A stretch of DNA of 64,000 nt from Larimichthys crocea (GCF_000972845.2 NC_040032.1:8477269-8541268); one strand, 5' to 3'; numbered from the stretch's first letter, positions 22,501-34,797 are shown. Numbers and translations are program-made. Notes: generated by a model not told the origin, from the letters alone.

Positions 22501-25500
22501 CGTCTCTGAACGTTGTGTTGTGATCCTTGTGTTGGTGCAGTAGTTTTTGGAGCGTGCTCAGTGTCGACCTCTGCAGGACGTGGGCGGACATGAACGTCTC
22601 CTCCATGGTTCGGTTTATTTCCCCTCAGACTCATTTCGTGTTCGGATGTTCAGACGCAGCTCAGAGGAGAAAAATAAGAGTCGAACAGGCCGCAGAGGAA
22701 GTTTTACAGAGCGATGACGGAGGCGGTGAGTCAGACTTCACTGAGTCAGCACTCAGTTTCTTTATGGGTGGAGGAACATCGACTTGTTGGACGTAGCCCG
22801 TAAAGTCTGAATAATTGAGGGAGGATGAAGGATGGAGAAGATGGAGGATGGAGAGGATGAAGGATGGAGAGGATGGAGGATGGAGAGGATGGAGAGGATG
22901 AAGGATGGAGAGGATGAAGGATGGAGGATGTAACCCACCTGTCCTTCGAGTCCTTCAGCTTGCTGTCCGTCTGATCTCCAGCCTGCGACGAGTCTCCAGC
23001 TTTTCGGTCTGCAGAGGAACATCATCACGTTATTAATATCTCATATCTACAGGTGCAGTCACATGACGGAGGTGGACAGAGTTTTTACACGTCCAAAAGT
23101 GTGCGGACGCCCTGACATGTATAAGCTCACCTTCTCGCGACAGCGCCTCCAGGATGCTGCGGCAGGCGGTGGCGAGGTCGGCGATGGACTGCCACTCCTC
23201 CTCTGTGGAGTCTGTTGTCTCTGAGAGGACTGAGAGAGACGAGAGGACAGAGGAGACACGTGAAGACATGAAGACTGCAGAGCTGCTGTAACACAGAGCG
23301 ACCACATGGGGGAGCCGCTGCTGTGCTGATGGAGGACGAGGTGGAGGAAGTGATTGTTGACTGTTTAAATGATGGTTTGAAAATCTGAATCTTTATTTCT
23401 GACTCTGATGATTTTTAACGAGCTGCAGGCTGAAGCGCTGAAACACTCGGTGACCACAAAATGAATCTTTAACGATGATGCTCGTGGTCTCGGCGGAGGC
23501 TGACAGATGGTGGAAGAGGGGCTCCTTGATTTGGGGCTGCCTCCACCTCCACCCCTCCCACCGCCCATCTGTCCCCCTTTTATCTGAGGCCCTGCGGGGG
23601 GGCGGCAGCTGAGCGGCTGATATTAGATTAACTGAACGGGGGGCAGGAGGATGAAAGAGGAGGACAAAGAGGAGCAGAGGGAGGATAATGAAGGAGACAG
23701 AGAGGGAGGAACAATCTGGAAAAAAGGAGTTCAACCAGGCGGAGATGATCCACAAACATCGGGGTCAGCTGGTGTCTGTGTAAGTCCAGGACCAGGACCA
23801 GGACCAGGACCGGGTCAGAACATGTGTGACATGATTAAACATTAGATGACTCACTCTTGGTGATGGAGTTATGCAGACTGAGCGCTCGTGAGTTTCTTTC
23901 AGCTCGGTCGACACACGACAGCCGTGAAGTCGAGTCGCTCGCCGAAGCTTTGTCGTCGCCGAACTCGGCGGCCATGAACTGAAACAGGAAACGACAGCGT
24001 CAGATCAGGACGGCGCCGAGCGCCGAGGACAAACCCGTCAGGCGTCTCCGTCCTCACCTGCTCGTCCTCCAGGGGAAGCTTCGGTTTGACGGCCAGGATC
24101 AGGTCGGGCGTGGCGTCTCGCAGCTCGCCCACGTTCTCGTAGATGTGGCGTTCCCCCTTCAGCACCACGTTGTCGTACACGTGCCTGTCGGACGACAACA
24201 CAAAGCTGCTGATCCAATCAGAGGTCAGCACGGAAAGTGGAGCACTCAGAGGAGTAATCAGAGTAATCTGCAGAGCGACACGTCACGTGACGCTGTCAGC
24301 TCATAAAAACATCAAATATCAGCATCATGAAGGTGGAGGTTAGGGTGGAGGTGGTGTTGTGTTTAAATCTAATGCTGTAGCTGCTGTTAGATCAGTTCGT
24401 CAGCTTGGCGGTGAGCTCAGAGCGACGGGTACCCGAGTGTTTGTACCAACAGCCTCTATGGACATGATGTTACTCACGTGTCTCGGATGGACGGCCGTCT
24501 CTCCAATGAGCAGCTCCGTGTGAGCTGCGGGGCGCTGCCTTCTTGGCTCTGATTGGCCGGTTGCTCCTGCAGAGACGTGGCCCGTAACAAAGGTAAGCTG
24601 AGCGCCGTGAGCAGCGAGCTGCGGCTTCTCTCGCCGTCGTCGCCCTCTTCGGCCTCCACCTGCACCTCCGTCAGATCTGCTTCGATGACACCGCCCGCCT
24701 TCAGCTTGTCCTCCTCCACCACCAACGTCTCCTCCTCCTCCTCCTCGTCCTCCTCGTCTTCTTCTTCTTCCCTCTCGTCCAGCACCCAGGCCTCTCCGGA
24801 CCGATCCTCTCCGGGCTTACACTCGGCGTCCTTGATGGCTTTCTGGTACAGCTCGGAGAAACTTCTGCAGAACAGAACAAACAGTCGGTGACAGAACCTG
24901 CATCAAAGATCTTCTATATTTGTCTGTGGAGCATCTCTGACAGTCTGTCTTTGTTTGGAGTATAAATAAATCAGCTGTCAGCTTTGAAACCACCTGAACG
25001 CTGAGCGGAGTAATTAGAGCTCATTAGAGGGATTGATTGGCTGTCAGGAGGATGACCTCAGAGTGACACCTCTGGGACTACAGTACCCATGAGCCCCTTC
25101 TCCAGTCTCACCTGCGAGGCTTCCCGTTCTCGTCCGGCGGGATGACGGTGATGTGGATCTTGTGGGCGGTGCGGAGCAGCCTGGTCCTCTCGTCAGGACT
25201 CAGGTGAACCAGCGAGTGTCCGCACAGCCGCACCACCCGAGCCCACAGCTGCAGGCCTCCGCTCTCGGCGTAGCAGAACCGCTGCAGCTCCGTCACGAAG
25301 CCCTCCTCGTTCATGAGGAAGCCGGGCTGGCCGACGCCGTCACGCAGGGGGGTGACCTCGAAGGCCTCACAGCCCCGGGTGACGAGCTGCAGGCGGAGAA
25401 GAAGAAGGTGGATGAATGAAGATACAAAGAACACACGGCTAAAGCTCCGCCTAACTCCACACAGCTCCCCACCTCCAGCCTCTGCACCACCTCCCGTATA

Positions 25501-28500
25501 TCCTCCGCCTGGCTCTCCATCACGCTGATCGACACCGACTCCCCGCGCTCGTAGAAGATGTCGAGGCAGGGCCCGCCCTCTTTAGCCTCCGTCACCGCCT
25601 TCCAGCCAATGACATCCCTGCAGGAGCAGTTGAACACCACCCTGCGCGTGCAGCGCTCGATGAGCACCACCGACTCCGCCGACACCCCGAGCAGGCAGGG
25701 CAGCCGGAGCTCTCCCGCCTCTCCTTCGTCTCCGCCGTTGACCATCACGGCCCACACCAGCGCCCCGGCGCTGTGCAGCTCCACCCCTTTGGCGCCCTTC
25801 AGCTTGTCCTTGCGTTTCCCTCCCAGAGACAGCAGCGGGAACTTGGTGGAGGAGTCGATAGGGGTGGTGGTGACGTAGTTTTCGGCCAGGTCCTTCAGGT
25901 ATTCCTGCCGCGTTCGGGTCGCCATGGAGCGAAACTTCTCCGACTTCTCGGCGGCGTTTTCTGCGTTCACCGCCTTCGCCAGCAGGAAGTCTCTGAAGGC
26001 GGGCGAGCGCGGGAAGCGTGCGCCTTTCGGGAACAGCGGGCCGAATAACGGCATGTCTTTAGAGCGAGTCACCGCCACCCTGAGAGGGAAGATGGAGGAC
26101 AGAGTCAGAGACGTTCGACATGTGTACGACCTTTATTTTGAAGGGAGCGGACAGGAAGTCACACCTGTAGTAGGTCTTGTCGCTGCAGGGCTCGTGGACC
26201 TGGACGATGATGAAGACGTGCTGGAAATGCGAGCGGATGGACTTTGGCGTGAACGGCAGCGCGCCCGGCTCCTGGAACACGATCGTCACGATGTCGTTAC
26301 CGATGTGACGCTTCCTCAACAGCTGGAAAACACAGAGGCATCATGGGAACTCTGCTGCTATCGACGTTAGCACACTGAGCTTTTCAAATTAAACCTTTCA
26401 AAATAAAATCCAGAACTGAAACTAGATGGAAAAGCTACAGACAGATTAAACGTGGAATAATCATGGAGTCGTACCTGCTGAGTGTTGTTGGCCGTGTAGG
26501 GCAGCATGGTGGACACGTGGAACATGATCTCATAGTCCTGGTAACGCGTGTAGAGAGAGTGCGTCCCCGTAGAGTCCGCTAAACAAACACAGAGCACACA
26601 CACACAGAATGAACCAATCAAACGGTCCACACACATGCACATACTGCAGCACATGCTGGACCAGAACCAGCAACCCTCTGGTTCTGGTCTTCTGGGCCCC
26701 TTTAGCTTCGAGTTGGCTTCAGATGAGCTAAACAAACAAACACAGGTTTGAGTCTGTCCATCGGCCTCTGCAGAGAACAGCTCGGAGATAATCAGCAGTG
26801 ACTATGCTATTTTGCAGCATTACTCAGATTACATGTGGCTAAGATAGCAGTTATCTTTGGCTTTCAGCGGTGCGCTGATGCCCTTCAGATAATGGGACTG
26901 CGACAAGGTGAGATGCAGCGAATGGATCCGGGTGCAGGGTGTGTTTTCAGCTCACTCTTGTTGTCCAGCTGAGCTCGGTATTTCTCCCAGCCCTTCAGGC
27001 GGACGCGCTCGCCGAGCAGGTCCAGGAACTCCTCGAACGCCGGGCCCGAGCTCTCGTTATTGTACATGTCTTCCTCTGAGCTCTGCCCGGCCCGGCAGTA
27101 CATCACCCCGACCTTTCTCTGGAAGTTCAGCTGCATGAAGAGACAGAGAAGAGTCTGTAATTGTCCTCACCACGATGTAAAGTATGAATATTTATAACAT
27201 CTTCTCACTGCCGGGACCTTTTCTGAGCGTTTGACATTTTGCTTTGCAGCTCGAAAAACTTGTTTGAAGAACGTCTGTGGTGAAATGTGACGTGACAACA
27301 TTTATTCTGTTTGTACGAGCTCAGGCTGCTCGATACTGCAAACTGTTCAATACACGTCCACTGCAGACGGGTTCTACATGTGATGGAGCTTCAATGACTG
27401 TGATTAGTATCATATGAGCTGTTCTGCAGGTGAAGCACACAATTAGAAATGTGCATGTTGTCCATGCAGGTCAACAGTGTGAGAAATAAAAGGCGCTCTT
27501 TGTTTGGTGACTCTCGAACGTTTGAGGATGTGGATTCAACTTCCTCAGACTGAGACAGCAGACTGACCGAAGGACGTCTTTCTAAAGTCTGACCGGTCCT
27601 CGAAGACGAGGCCGAGTGAGATTACAAATACTTTCAAACATCAGACAGAAAGAAAGAAAGAAGTCTTTCTGTCAGGACATCAGTGAGTTCATCATCTGTG
27701 ACAGGTTGTGTCTATGACTTGAAGATTTGCTTTAGATCATGTGACAAACACATCAGACATCTTGAATTACTAATTAAAGAAGCAGCGGACATTAAACATT
27801 CATGAGAACAAAGACACAGATCTGAATTAAACTGCTCGTGGTGCAGTGGTTAGCACGTCATGTTCTCACCTCCCACAAACACTTGAAGGTTAACCGGTGA
27901 CTCTGAAGTGTGTGTAGGGGTGAGTGGTTGTGATGTGCGACTGTGCGTATAATACATTTAAAGTTATTAACCCTGATATTCGTCCATACGCTGATGATAC
28001 AGTCGTATATATCGCAGCTCGTCTCGTGACGCAGTGATGAAATCATTTGATTGAGTTTATTGTTTTAGGGTGAAGTGTCACAGCAGCTTTTCATTCATCT
28101 CTTATTTAACGCTGCGAACACTAAAGTCGTGGTTTGTTTGCTGTGTCTCCGTCCACCTTGAACAGAAAACATGAAACAAAAACTCAGTTCCTCTTTTACA
28201 TCTGCTGTTTCAAACCAGGATTGTTGAAATGACTTCCCTCTTTGAGTTCATAGACCGACGTGCACAGACACAAACTCTTCTCGATCCTCCTGCTTACGTC
28301 AGTTATTGCAGCCAATAGTTGTAAAATATAAAACAGAGGCGCTGTGGGCGTCGGCTCTGACCCGTTCTCTGTAGTTTGGGTATTTTTAGTACCTTTCCGT
28401 TATACTTCATGAAACATCGGGTGACCCATTTACACTTGGGAACAGCTGCTAACTCTGGACGGCTTTCAACTCGTGAGAGCAAAGAGCAATTTCTGATCCA

Positions 28501-31500
28501 CCTTGTGTTCACGAGCTGAACTTCCCCAGTGTGGGGTCAATGAAGTCGATCTGATCTTAACTTGTCTTGTAATACTTGGTCTTCTTCTCACATCCGAATC
28601 AAAGCTCCTAAATCCATCACATTCTTTTTATTTTCATTCCATCTGCTGCCGCTGATTTTTTGGGAGTTGTTACAAGAAACTGGACAAATTGTCTCAATCG
28701 CTTCCTAACTGAGTTCCTGATGAATGATACTTGTGACTGTTTCATGTCTGTTTAGTTTAATGTAGATGAGAAATCCTTCTTAATGTCTCGTCTGGTTAAA
28801 TAAAGAAATGAAAATCATGCAGGCAGCAGTAGTAGAGAGGAGATATGTGTATGTATGGTGTATATATACAGTAGAAGAGGTGTAGTAGCTGCTGTCCCGT
28901 CTAAACGCTGAGATTAATGTCTGTGGGCAGGAGGTGATCATCAGTCTTCAGACTCTGACCTTTGTTAAAGAGCTGTCTGCTGATATTTTTAACCGCCTGA
29001 CGTCCTGAAAAGCTTTCAGTCTGACACATCCAGCATCTTTAGTGTCGGCCGTACTCACCCCCTGTTCGTCCAGCTTCAGCAGGGTGTCGCGGACCTTCGG
29101 GGAGTTGGAGGCGAGGCGGAGGCAGTGCAGGTTCAGCTCGGGCATGATGAACTCCAGCAGCCTCTTGGGGGAAAGGCCTCGAGGGGTCGTGTGGCGAGCG
29201 GCAGACGGCACCGACTCCTCCAGGATGGATCCTCGCAGGGTCTTCATCTGAGGGGACGGGTCACATTCATCACATCACATCAACACACACTGAACTGAAG
29301 TGAACCCGGCGAGGGGAAGTTTACCTCTGTGGTGCGAAAGATGATTCTGCAGTTGTACTGAGCTCCACTCGATCCTTCTTTCTCCTCACGGCGGAAACTG
29401 ATGGCCACCGGGCCGAGGCGGTCGTCCATGCCGAAGAAGTTCTGATGCTCTGTGATGAGAAAGAAGCTGAGTTAGAATACAGAGGAGTCGGACTGCCCTC
29501 CATACAACCCTCCTGACCTCCTCACGTTTGGTTCCCTGAATGATCCGAGCTGTGTGATTGTTAATCCATGTTTGAATAGCACCACAGTGTCCGTCCTCGT
29601 TTCATTAAGCTGGACAGGCATTGATTTTTCCCTGTGATATTACTCTCTGCATCGACTGCAACACAATCAGCAGAAATTAAAGGTGACTCGCTGCACGTAC
29701 CTTNNNNNNNNNNTGCTTCTTGGAATTAGCTGCTACATTGAATTTAGCGCACAGGCCATACCACCATTTTGAAGAGGTCACTTCCTGTCACAGTCACATG
29801 ACTGTCACATGGTCATCATACCAGGATGTTACATAAATGCGACTTAGGGACTTAATGAGTTAAGATCAGACATAAAGCTTTATACAGAAGAGTCTGGGAC
29901 ATTCAATGTGCTTGTTACACTGGTGTCACCATGGGTTCTTATGGGTTAAAGAAGCAGCGGACATTAAACATTCATGAGAATAAAGACACAGATCTGAATT
30001 AAACTGCTCGTGGTGCAGTGGTTAGCACGTCATGTTCTCACCTCCCACAAACACTTGAAGGTTAACCGGTGACTCTGAAGTGTGTGTAGGGGTGAGTGGT
30101 TGTGATGTGCGACTGTGCGTATAATACATTTAAAGTTATTAACCCTGATATTCGTCCATACGCTGATGATACAGTCGTATATATCGCAGCTCGTCTCGTG
30201 ACGCAGTGATGAAATCATTTGATTGAGTTTATTGTTTTAGGGTGAAGTGTCACAGCAGCTTTTCATTCATCTCTTATTTAACGCTGCGAACACTAAAGTC
30301 GTGGTTTGTTTGCTGTGTCTCCGTCCACCTTGAACAGAAAACATGAAACAAAAACTCAGTTCCTCTTTTTCATCTGCTGTTTCAAACCAGGATTGTTGAA
30401 ATGACTTCCCTCTTTGAGTTCATAGACCGACGTGCACAGACACAAACTCTTCTCGATCCTCCTGCTTACGTCAGTTATTGCAGCCAATAGTTGTAAAATA
30501 TAAAACAGAGGCGCTGCGTGGGCGTCGGCTCTGACCTGTTCTCTGTAGTTTGGGTATTTTTAGTACCTTTCCGTTATACTTCATGAAACATCGGGTGACC
30601 CATTTACACTTGGGAACAGCTGCTAACTCTGGACGGCTTTCAACTCGTGAGAGCAAAGAGCAATTTCTGATCCACCTTGTGTTCACGAGCTGAACTTCCC
30701 CAGTGTGGGGTCAATGAAGTCGATCTGATCTTAACTTGTCTTGTAATACTTGGTCTTCTTCTCACATCCGAATCAAAGCTCCTAAATCCATCACATTCTT
30801 TTTATTTTCATCCCATCTGCTGCCGCTGATTTTTTGGGAGTTGTTACAAGAAACTGGACAAATTGTCTCAATCGCTTCCTAACTGAGTTCCTGATGAATG
30901 ATACTTGTGACTGTTTCATGTCTGTTTTGTTTAATGTAGATGAGAAATCCTTCTTAATGTCTCGTCTGGTTACATAAAGAAATGAAAATCATGCAGGAAG
31001 CAGTCGTAGAGAGGAGATATGTGTATGTATGGTGTATATATACAGTAGAAGAGGTGTAGTAGCTGCTGTCCCGTCTAAACGCTGAGATTAATGTCTGTGG
31101 GCAGGAGGTGATCATCAGTCTTCAGACTCTGACCTTTGTTAAAGAGCTGTCTGCTGATATTTTTAACTGCCTGACGTCCTGAAAAGCTTTCAGTCTGACA
31201 CATCCAGCATCTTTAGTGTCGGCCGTACTCACCCCCTGTTCGTCCAGCTTCAGCAGGGTGTCGCGGACCTTCGGGGAGTTGGAGGCGAGGCGGAGGCAGT
31301 GCAGGTTCAGCTCGGGCATGATGAACTCCAGCAGCCTCTTGGGGGAAAGGCCTCGAGGGGTCGTGTGGCGAGCGGCAGACGGCACCGACTCCTCCAGGAT
31401 GGATCCTCGCAGGGTCTTCATCTGAGGGGACGGGTCACATTCATCACATCACATCAACACACACTGAACTGAAGTGAACCCGGCGAGGGGAAGGTTTACC

Positions 31501-32984
31501 TCTGTGGTGCGAAAGATGATTCTGCAGTTGTACTGAGCTCCACTCGATCCTTCTTTCTCCTCGCGGCGGAAACTGATGGCCACCGGGCCGAGGCGGTCGT
31601 CCATGCCGAAGAAGTTCTGATGCTCTGTGATGAGAAAGAAGCTGAGTTAGAATACAGAGGAGTCGGGCTGCCCTCCATACAACCGTCCTGACCTCCTCAC
31701 GTTTGGTTCCCTGAATGATCCGAGCTGTGATTGTTAATCCATGTTTGAATAGCACCACAGTGTCCGTCCTCGTTTCATTAAGCTGGACAGGCATTGATTT
31801 TTCCCTGTGATATTACTCTCTGCATCGACTGCAACACAATCAGCAGAAATTAAAGGTGACTCGCTGCACGTACCTTTCATGTAGAAATATTTGCGATAGT
31901 AATGCGCTCCGAGGTCGGCGTGCTCGATGAAGTAGTTGCTCTTGCCCTGCTGCTGGACGTGACTCTCTCGAGGCTCCTCCAGGACCGACACCGCATCGTT
32001 GGGGGTCCGCAGGCTGGACCACAGCCCACGCCTCCCCTGAGATCGATCCAGACCGACCTGCACCTCGCCCCCCGTCTCGTTGCGGAAGTGCGGGCAGCTG
32101 AGCAGCAGCTCGTTATCGTTGCCGTCGCCTTCGTCGAGCAGCGACTGCTCGGGGTCGTCGGCGTTGCCCCCGTTGCCTCCCCCACCCTGTGCGGGCGAGG
32201 AGGGCGTGGCCTGGGAGAGCGGGCGCAGCTGGGAGGCGGCCGACGCCCCCGAGGTGATGTTCTTTTTGCGTCCGATGCTGTCTCTGTTCGTGGCCGCCTC
32301 GGTGAGGTCGAACAGGATGCTCTGAACGTCGTAGTGGGCAAAGTTCCTCACCCAGGCGCCGCCCCCGATGTTGTCATACGGACCCGGCTGAGGGATCAGA
32401 GGGGGCACCGGTTTGCTCTTCTTGCTCAGACCTTCAGGTTTAGGCGGCTTGGCAGGTTTTGGGGAGTCTCCTGCAGAGACAGACAGACCTCTGAAGAAGC
32501 CGTCGGGTTCTGGAAGGTTCTCCTGCAGTCCTAACAGTAAGAATGGGTCTTTGAAGCGGAGGGCGTTCGGACTCAGTGGTCCCTGCTCGTCTGTGCTCGC
32601 CTCCTGGGCCTGAGTCTGTCTCTCCAGTGAGGACAGACTGCCATACTCTCTGTGGAGCAGCAGGCCAGAGTCGCCCTGAGACCCGGCGCCTGCCTTCTCG
32701 CCCGCCGCCCGAGCCGTCTTACCGCCCGCCTTCCCGGATGAGTCCAGATCTCCTAAAGTCACGTCGCTGTTACTCCTCTGCATGATGTGGCCTCGGCCCA
32801 CCGACCTCAGGTTCAGCCCCACGCGGCTCGGGGTGAGGCTGTCTCCGTCGGCTCCGTCGCCCTCCCTCCTCGGGGGCCACTCCACCACCCCCGCCTCCCG
32901 CTTGGACTCAAAGTTGACGGTGGCAACGGGCGGCCGCATGTTCTGCCGGCGAAACTTGCGGATGAAGAGGTCGTCTGACTGCAT
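19542..32984 (-). CDS. sipa1: Signal-induced proliferation-associated protein 1 (SPA-1), Rap GTPase-activating protein
   Basis: Speeds GTP hydrolysis on Rap1/Rap2, limiting integrin adhesion and junction signalling. Fifteen coding exons in phase: 32984-31874, 31624-31500, 31421-31233, 27130-26956, 26578-26475, 26322-26165, 26079-25473, 25386-25112, 24864-24478, 24184-24058, 23978-23855, 23229-23131, 23008-22939, 21901-21823, 19685-19542; 1257 residues (human SIPA1 about 1042). The start [15 protein letters not shown] aligns with the family N-terminus. The RapGAP domain includes [13 protein letters not shown], with the catalytic asparagine at about residue 577. A PDZ domain spans about 824-900. 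An acidic Glu-rich tract and two YxNV motifs follow, then [16 protein letters not shown] and a C-terminal coiled coil (about 1184-1250). The short C-terminus and overall length favour SIPA1 over SIPA1L1-3. Exons 2-3 have extra copies at 29059-29449. Confidence 0.96.
20190..20860. mobile_element. MITE-like element rich in ACGGTAAA/TTTACCGT
   Basis: In the last sipa1 intron. It begins ACACTGTAAAAAAGTCTGTA and contains repeated TTTACAGTAAAA, ACGGTAAA and CAGCTGACAGTTTTTCACCG motifs on both strands, giving extensive self-complementarity. There is no ORF. This looks like a non-autonomous DNA transposon of a kind common in teleosts; I cannot assign the superfamily. Confidence 0.55.
21056..21150. 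repeat. About 47-bp tandem duplication
   Basis: TTTTTTCTGTCTGACCAAAA followed by GTCCAAAACCCCAAAAAA occurs twice in tandem. Confidence 0.8.
22058..22432. repeat. 20-bp minisatellite, about 18 copies
   Basis: The unit is ACCTGCGGGTCGTTAGGGTC, with variants at the fifth, sixth and sixteenth positions. It lies in a sipa1 intron 5' of exon 14. TTAGGG inside the unit is coincidental and not a telomeric array. Confidence 0.93.
22820..22932. repeat. GGATGGAGAGGATGAA purine-rich repeat
   Basis: Tandem GGATGGAGA/GGATGAA units end at the donor of the sipa1 exon at 23008-22939. On the sense strand this is a pyrimidine-rich tract right after the donor. Confidence 0.8.
27835..28560 (+). mobile_element. 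Degenerate LINE reverse-transcriptase fragment (copy 1)
   Basis: In a sipa1 intron, opposite to the gene. The plus strand at about 27980-28020 encodes [15 protein letters not shown], carrying the YADD polymerase motif of non-LTR reverse transcriptases, followed by stop-interrupted sequence with residual RT-like stretches. It ends near CCCCAGTGTGGGGTCAATGA, similar to LINE 3' tails. Just upstream, 27837-27860 reads GTGGTGCAGTGGTTAGCAC, a common fish interspersed-repeat motif. Confidence 0.7.
29059..29449 (-). pseudogene. Extra copy of sipa1 coding exons 2 and 3
   Basis: 29449-29325 (125 nt) and 29247-29059 (189 nt) repeat the exons at 31624-31500 and 31421-31233 with intact splice sites and coding sequence. 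If both pairs were spliced into one mRNA, the extra 314 nt would shift the frame, because 314 is not a multiple of 3. At most one pair can be used, so this is either redundant or mutually exclusive DNA, or an unmerged haplotype in the assembly. Confidence 0.85.
29704..29713. other. Assembly gap (10 N)
   Basis: The left flank stops inside the sipa1 exon 1 donor sequence (TCGCTGCACGTACCTT), which is found again, followed by the exon itself, at 31861-31876. Confidence 0.99.
29714..29947. other. About 234-bp segment present only before copy 2
   Basis: Sequence between the gap and the start of copy 2 has no match in copy 1, where the homologous position (27776) is preceded by different DNA. It is gene-free and may be a small insertion or a haplotype-specific repeat. 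Confidence 0.6.
29948..31876. repeat. Duplicated sipa1 intron-exon block, copy 2
   Basis: Partner of 27776-29703. This copy is continuous with sipa1 exon 1, so I used its exons in the gene model. It also carries the second copy of the LINE relic (about 30008-30735). Confidence 0.95.
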
Positions 32985-33840
32985 GGTGCCTGAGAGCCCG
33001 ACGCCAGTCCAACGGTCTTTAGAGTGCTCTGCTGCTCCGGGCAGGACTCCGGGTCCTGGTCTCTGTGGTGCTGGTGTGAAACAAAGATGAAAGAGCGGAT
33101 CCAGTCCTCATTCACACCTCCGTCAGCGAGTTCTCAGGTGGAAATGAAGGCGATCGTGCAGCTGTGTGTCCGTCCAGATGTGCAGATGTGTGTGTTGGTT
33201 GATCATCACTGGAGCCTGAATGTGTGTCCTCTCTCAGCCCGGCTAACATGGCATCCGTCCGTCTGCACTCTTCAGTGCTCGCTGCGTCCCTGTCGGTCCG
33301 ATCCTTCGATCCACCTGCACAAAACAGAACACACATTTTAACCTCACTGCTCGCCCACGCTGCGATCGTCCTCATCGACAGCTGCGCAGCGCTCAGATAA
33401 ACGAGCGCCGAGCGGCTGTGACGTGCTGTATCGTTGAGTAATGCCTCGTACCTCCGCGTGTTTTCATTATTATTCTTTCCTTTACACACTTTCCGCTCCA
33501 AAGTTTCCCAAAATAGTTCCACGTCTGACTCGCCACATCCACGCCACTGCACACGCTCACAATGCACAGCATTAACAAAGGACAGGAGGGGGGGGGCTTC
33601 CTGACGGAGTGCCAACATACAAGAGGAATAAATGTCTCACACACAAACACACAAAAACACAAACACACACAGCTTCCTGCGACGGCGTTCAAACAATAAA
33701 AACCATCTGACGTTGTTTAGGAGACATCACGAGGGGGTTCGGACTCGTTCAAGGAAACATCTCTGTGCCAAACAGAAGAAGTCTGCTTCCCTTTTTCTGC
33801 CCGACGCGACGCATCATTTAAAGTTTGGACTTACCAGCAG
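32985..33840 (-). promoter_or_regulatory. sipa1: sipa1 5' UTR and candidate upstream noncoding exon
   Basis: The first coding exon probably begins at 33070 after the acceptor TTTGTTTCACACCAG, giving an 86-nt leader before the ATG. Upstream, a strong donor (CTGCTG|GTAAGT) at 33835|33834 on the minus strand could end a noncoding first exon extending above 33836. No TATA box was identified. These are splice-signal inferences only. Confidence 0.4.
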
Positions 33841-33847
33841 CAGCTTC

Positions 33848-33902
33848 AGCCTCGGTCTGCACACTCTGCACACTCTGCACACTCTGCACACTCTGCACAC
33901 AC
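33848..33902. repeat. 9-bp repeat (CTCTGCACA)n, about 5 copies
   Basis: Tandem CACTCTGCA units lie within the candidate sipa1 first exon. Confidence 0.85.
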
Positions 33903-34057
33903 CGCGACCAAACTGACGTCAAGACACTGAAGCTGAAACCTTTCTGTGGCGCTCGCCGAGAGCGAGGCTGCTTCTTCCTGTCTGAGCTGTTTCACATGCA
34001 TCTCCTCGCTCGTGCATGCAGCCTGAAAGAGCAGGTGCAGCGGTGCAACCAGAGAGC

Positions 34058-34171
<114 letters not shown>

Positions 34172-34797
34172 ATGAATTGAGGAAGTCACACAAAATCTTT
34201 GTTTCCTTTCCTCGTCTGTTCTCTCCTCAGACGTTTCGATTAACGTGAAACGCCTCAAAGACCTCGTCACCGTCAGACGTTATCAGAGATTCACTGACGC
34301 TGATGAGTGTGTGTGTGTGTGTGTTATTTAAAGGTGTGATGTGTGACGTGCTGCAGCCAGCTGAGTTTTGTATGAATGTTTGTGTGAGCTCGAGTTTGGA
34401 GACGTGACGTCGTTCAAACAAACGAGATGACTCAGAAAACCTGAATGAATTGAACTTTACATTATTTTCTGTTATTTATTTTAATCATTTTAATTTAAAG
34501 TCAAACTGATATACTGACTGATATAATAATCAAACAGTTACAGTCTGTGGTCGTCTCTGATTGGTCACTTCAGACGTCCTCTGTGTGCCGCCTGTTCGAT
34601 GCCGGAGCTGCCGACGCTCAAACCCGGCTCACGTTCTGACCTTCGTCATCATCTTCATCATCCTGTTTCACTTTTATTTTGAAAATCCAACAACTAACCG
34701 AACTTCCACCTCCATGAATCAGCCTGTTTCCATAGCAACCGGTCCAGTGCCACCTTTAAGAGTGGAATCCAGCCCCCCGATGATTTATACCGACCCG
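34172..34797. other. Gene-free spacer
   Basis: No recognised exon or RNA gene. Short open frames only; includes a short GT run near 34307-34323. Confidence 0.55.

Larger units (their letters stand above)
27776..29703. repeat. Duplicated sipa1 intron-exon block, copy 1
   Basis: Nearly identical to 29948-31876 at an offset of about 2172-2175 bp, with only scattered substitutions and small indels. It ends abruptly at the N gap, just inside the first-coding-exon donor sequence. It includes the LINE relic and the exon pair at 29059-29449. Confidence 0.95.

Noticed and set aside
25311..26370. Plus-strand frames opposite sipa1 exons
   Set aside because: Antisense shadows; the minus-strand exons have correct splice sites and RapGAP/PDZ homology.
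31902..32534. 210-codon plus-strand frame opposite sipa1 exon 1
   Set aside because: Shadow of the GC-rich sipa1 coding exon; the minus strand matches SIPA1 along its length.
33112..33317. Extra sipa1 5' exon between 33317 and 33118
   Set aside because: The implied downstream intron (about 47 nt) is too short to be spliced normally.
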